Notes under the pieces: model-generated
What the model saw: only the letters and a program-made list of their open reading frames with translations
The model's database searches: none
Told to the model about the DNA's origin: nothing
Assembly (NCBI RefSeq): GCF_051020975.1
Contig: NW_027478166.1
Coordinates: 5,085,501-5,149,500 of the forward strand
DNA length: 64,000 nt
Direction of reading: 5' to 3'
From: Osmia lignaria lignaria
Lineage: Eukaryota; Arthropoda; Insecta; Hymenoptera; Megachilidae
In this document: positions 62,126 through 64,000 of the stretch, one piece after another
Layout of the letters: the number at the start of each line of letters is the position of its first letter
How positions within the stretch are numbered: the stretch's first letter is position 1
Position numbers and translations under genes: made by a program

Positions 62126-64000
62126 TCAGAGGCGTAGTTCTCGAGATATATCAAGATATTTAAAAGTTCCGAAGCCGCACCAACATAATAGAGATACAGA
62201 AACACCATGGCCCCTTTCTTTGAGATAACTCTGCACGATTGCGAGCTGGAAATGCCACTTCCAGTTTAGCTGTGCAGAAGAAGAACAACAAGAAGAAGAA
62301 ATATCTCGAAATATGTCCGTCAGGCCACTTCCCTTGAGATAAATCTGCAAATATCTCGGAAACGAAGCGAGCTATGGCAAAATGTTAAGAGACCTTTTTT
62401 GTAGAGAATTAAGTTTCCTACTTTTTATGTTCGATGATATTTTTTGATCAGATGCGTAGTTCTCGAGATATATCAAGATATTTAAAAGTTCCGAAGCTGC
62501 ACCAACATAATAGAGGTACAGAAACACCGTGGCCTCTTTCTTTGAGATAACTCTGCACTATTGCGAGCTGCAAATGCCACTTCGAGCTTAGCTGTGCAGA
62601 AGAAGAACAACAAGAAGAAGAAATATCTCGAAATATGTCCGTCAGACCCCTTCCCCTGAGATGAATCTGCAAATATCTCGGAAACGAAGCGAGCTATGGC
62701 AAAATGTTAAGAGACCTTTTTTGTAGAGAATAATGTTTCCTACAATTTACGTTCTATGATATTTTTTGATCAGAAGCGTAGTTCTCGAGATATATCAAGA
62801 TATTTAAAAGTTCCGAAGCCGCACCAACATAATAGAGATACAGAAACACCGTGGCCCCTTTCTTTGAGATAACTCTGCACTAGTGCGAGCCGCAAATGCC
62901 ACTTCCAGCTTAGCTGTGCAGAAGAAGAACAACAAGAAGAAGAAATATCTCGAAATATGTCCGTCAGGCCCCTTCCCTTGAGATAAATATGCAAATATCT
63001 CGGAAACGAAGCGAGCTATGGCAAAATGTTAAGAGACCTTTTTTGTAGAGAATTAAGTTTCCTACTTTTTATGTTCGATGATATTTTTTGATCAGATGCG
63101 TAGTTCTCGAGATATATCAAGATATTTAAAAGTTCCGAAGCTGCACCAACATAATAGAGGTACAGAAACACCGTGGCCTCTTTCTTTGAGATAACTCTGC
63201 ACTATTGCGAGCTGCAAATGCCACTTCGAGCTTAGCTGTGCAGAAGAAGAACAACAAGAAGAAGAAATATCTCGAAATATGTCCGTCAGACCCCTTCCCC
63301 TGAGATGAATCTGCAAATATCTCGGAAACGAAGCGAGCTATGGCAAAATGTTAAGAGACCTTTTTTGTAGAGAATAATGTTTCCTACAATTTACGTTCTA
63401 TGATATTTTTTGATCAGAAGCGTAGTTCTCGAGATATATCGAGATATTTAAAAGTTCCGAAGCCGCACCAACATAATAGAGATACAGAAACACCGTGGCC
63501 CCTTTCTTTGGGATAACTCTGCACTATTGCGAGCTGCAAATGCCACTTCCAGCTTAGCTGTGCAGAAGAAGAACAACAAGAAGAAGAAATATCTCGAAAA
63601 GTGTCCGTCAGGCCCCTTCCCTTGAGATAAATATGCAAATATCTCGGAAACGAAGCGAGCTATGGCAAAATGTTAAGAGACCTTTTTTGTAGAGAATTAA
63701 GTTTCCTACTTTTTATGTTCTATGATATTTTTTGATCAGATGCGTAGTTCTCGAGATATATCAAGATATTTAAAAGTTCCGAAGCCGCACCAACATAATA
63801 GAGATACAGAAACACCGTGGCCCCTTTCTTCGAGATAACTCTGCACTAGTGCGAGCCGCAAATGCCACTTCCAGCTTAGCTGGCAGAAGAAGAACAACAA
63901 GAAGAAGAAATATCTCGAAATATGTCCGTCAGGCCCCTTCCCTTGAGAGAAATCTGCAAATATCTCGGAAACGAAGCGAGCTATGGCAAAATGTTAAGAG
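62126..64000. repeat. Right-edge satellite units with a dimer duplication
   Basis: Units 62448 and 63092 look identical (leader TGTTCGATG, GAAGCTGC, GAGGTAC, CACTTCGAGC, TTCCCCTGAGATG). The following units 62770 and 63414 share GATAAATATGC and a GAAGCGTAGTTCTCG junction but differ in the centre. The period is 644 bp. The GGCCTCTTTC class, otherwise confined to 19.6-47.2 kb, reappears here. Confidence 0.8.
63736..64000. repeat. Partial satellite monomer at the right window edge
   Basis: This unit is cut by the window end. It has a private 1-bp deletion, GCTGGCAG for GCTGTGCAG near 63882, and GAGAGAAATC for GAGATAAATC near 63945. The array continues to the right. Confidence 0.92.

Larger units (their letters stand above)
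1..64000. repeat. 322-bp satellite DNA array (about 198.8 monomers)
   Basis: The same unit recurs without interruption from the first to the last base. Anchored on the TGATCA junction, 197 complete monomers run from 307 to 63735; 191 are exactly 322 bp and six carry net indels of 1 to 3 bp. All lie in the same orientation, and no transposon, unique spacer or inverted monomer breaks the array. The type unit is about 39% GC. It has an AT-rich junction with two T6 tracts, a GC-richer centre and a 26-nt A/G-rich tract (p151-176). BclI (TGATCA) would cut nearly every unit, and XhoI (CTCGAG) only one junction haplotype. Size, copy number and lack of genes fit a eukaryotic heterochromatic satellite. 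Ribosomal spacer subrepeats are an alternative, but no rDNA is visible and the copy number is high for that. The family is not one I can name. Confidence 0.98.

Noticed and set aside
307..63638. A minus-strand open frame of 74 to 84 codons in most units (for example 1595-1819), as a repeated small gene or protein family.
   Set aside because: In most units it begins with TTG, not ATG; an ATG appears only where GCAAATAT has become GCATATAT. About two dozen units carry in-frame stops from single changes, such as CATAATAG to CATTATAG (13244, 14854, 17430, 55425), C130T (13956, 15566, 18142) and ATCTCGAA to ATCTCAAA. Units 2883 and 7390 are frameshifted. The stops have been copied along with higher-order repeats. 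Many class differences are amino-acid changing. The frame recurs simply because the unit recurs, and no known domain is visible.
1..64000. CRISPR array.
   Set aside because: The repeated unit is 322 bp and continuous; there are no short direct repeats separated by unique spacers and no cas genes.
1..64000. Transposable element, rRNA spacer or tRNA-derived repeat.
   Set aside because: No terminal repeats, target-site duplications, transposase or reverse transcriptase frames or rRNA flanks are present. GTTCCGAAGCC resembles a polymerase III B box only with an extra base, and no A box lies at the right distance.
1..64000. CENP-B box in the monomer.
   Set aside because: The closest stretch, TTCGAGATATATCGAG in one junction haplotype, does not fit the NTTCGNNNNANNCGGGN pattern. 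A centromeric role cannot be argued from this motif.

Overview
The whole window is one tandem satellite DNA array. It holds 197 complete monomers and two partial ones (bases 1-306 and 63736-64000), all head-to-tail in one orientation. The unit is 322 bp: 191 of the 197 complete monomers measure exactly 322 bp when anchored on the TGATCA junction. The other six are 319, 320, 321, 321, 323 and 323 bp. I see no protein-coding gene, RNA gene, transposon, CRISPR array or unique spacer. The open frames that recur in almost every unit are by-products of the repeat (see rejected items).

Host: a 64-kb array of a 322-bp unit points to eukaryotic heterochromatin, such as a centromeric, pericentromeric or subtelomeric satellite. 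The type unit is about 39% GC by hand count. It has 11 CpGs against about 12 expected from base composition, so CpG is not depleted. That argues mildly against a heavily CpG-methylated vertebrate or plant genome and fits many insects or other invertebrates. I do not recognise the satellite by name, and the taxon is inference only. Monomer position p below means base p counted from the T of the TCA half of TGATCA.

Layout: 1-12218 is built from a few monomer classes in a strict order (a 4-mer and a 3-mer module). 12219-19672 is a homogeneous domain with a 5-mer nested in an 8-mer higher-order repeat. 19673-21877 is mixed. 21878-31576 holds a 10-monomer segment present twice, with a 6-mer between and overlapping them that is present as two apparently identical tandem copies. 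31577-44092 mixes dimer, 4-mer and 10-mer repeats. 44093-46224 has the most diverged monomers. 46225-47262 is a displaced copy of 30771-31808. 47263-49889 is homogeneous. 49890-62125 carries a linked two-monomer unit and a class otherwise seen only in the first 12 kb. 62126-64000 ends in a recent dimer duplication.

How it works together: nothing here forms a pathway. The visible processes are unequal exchange, segment duplication and probable gene conversion. Structure inside the monomer includes an internal duplication, up to seven GAGATA/TATCTC hexamers per unit, a haplotype-dependent hairpin, and a 14-bp palindrome confined to one subfamily. These are the best candidates for protein-binding or folding functions, but no function is shown by sequence alone.
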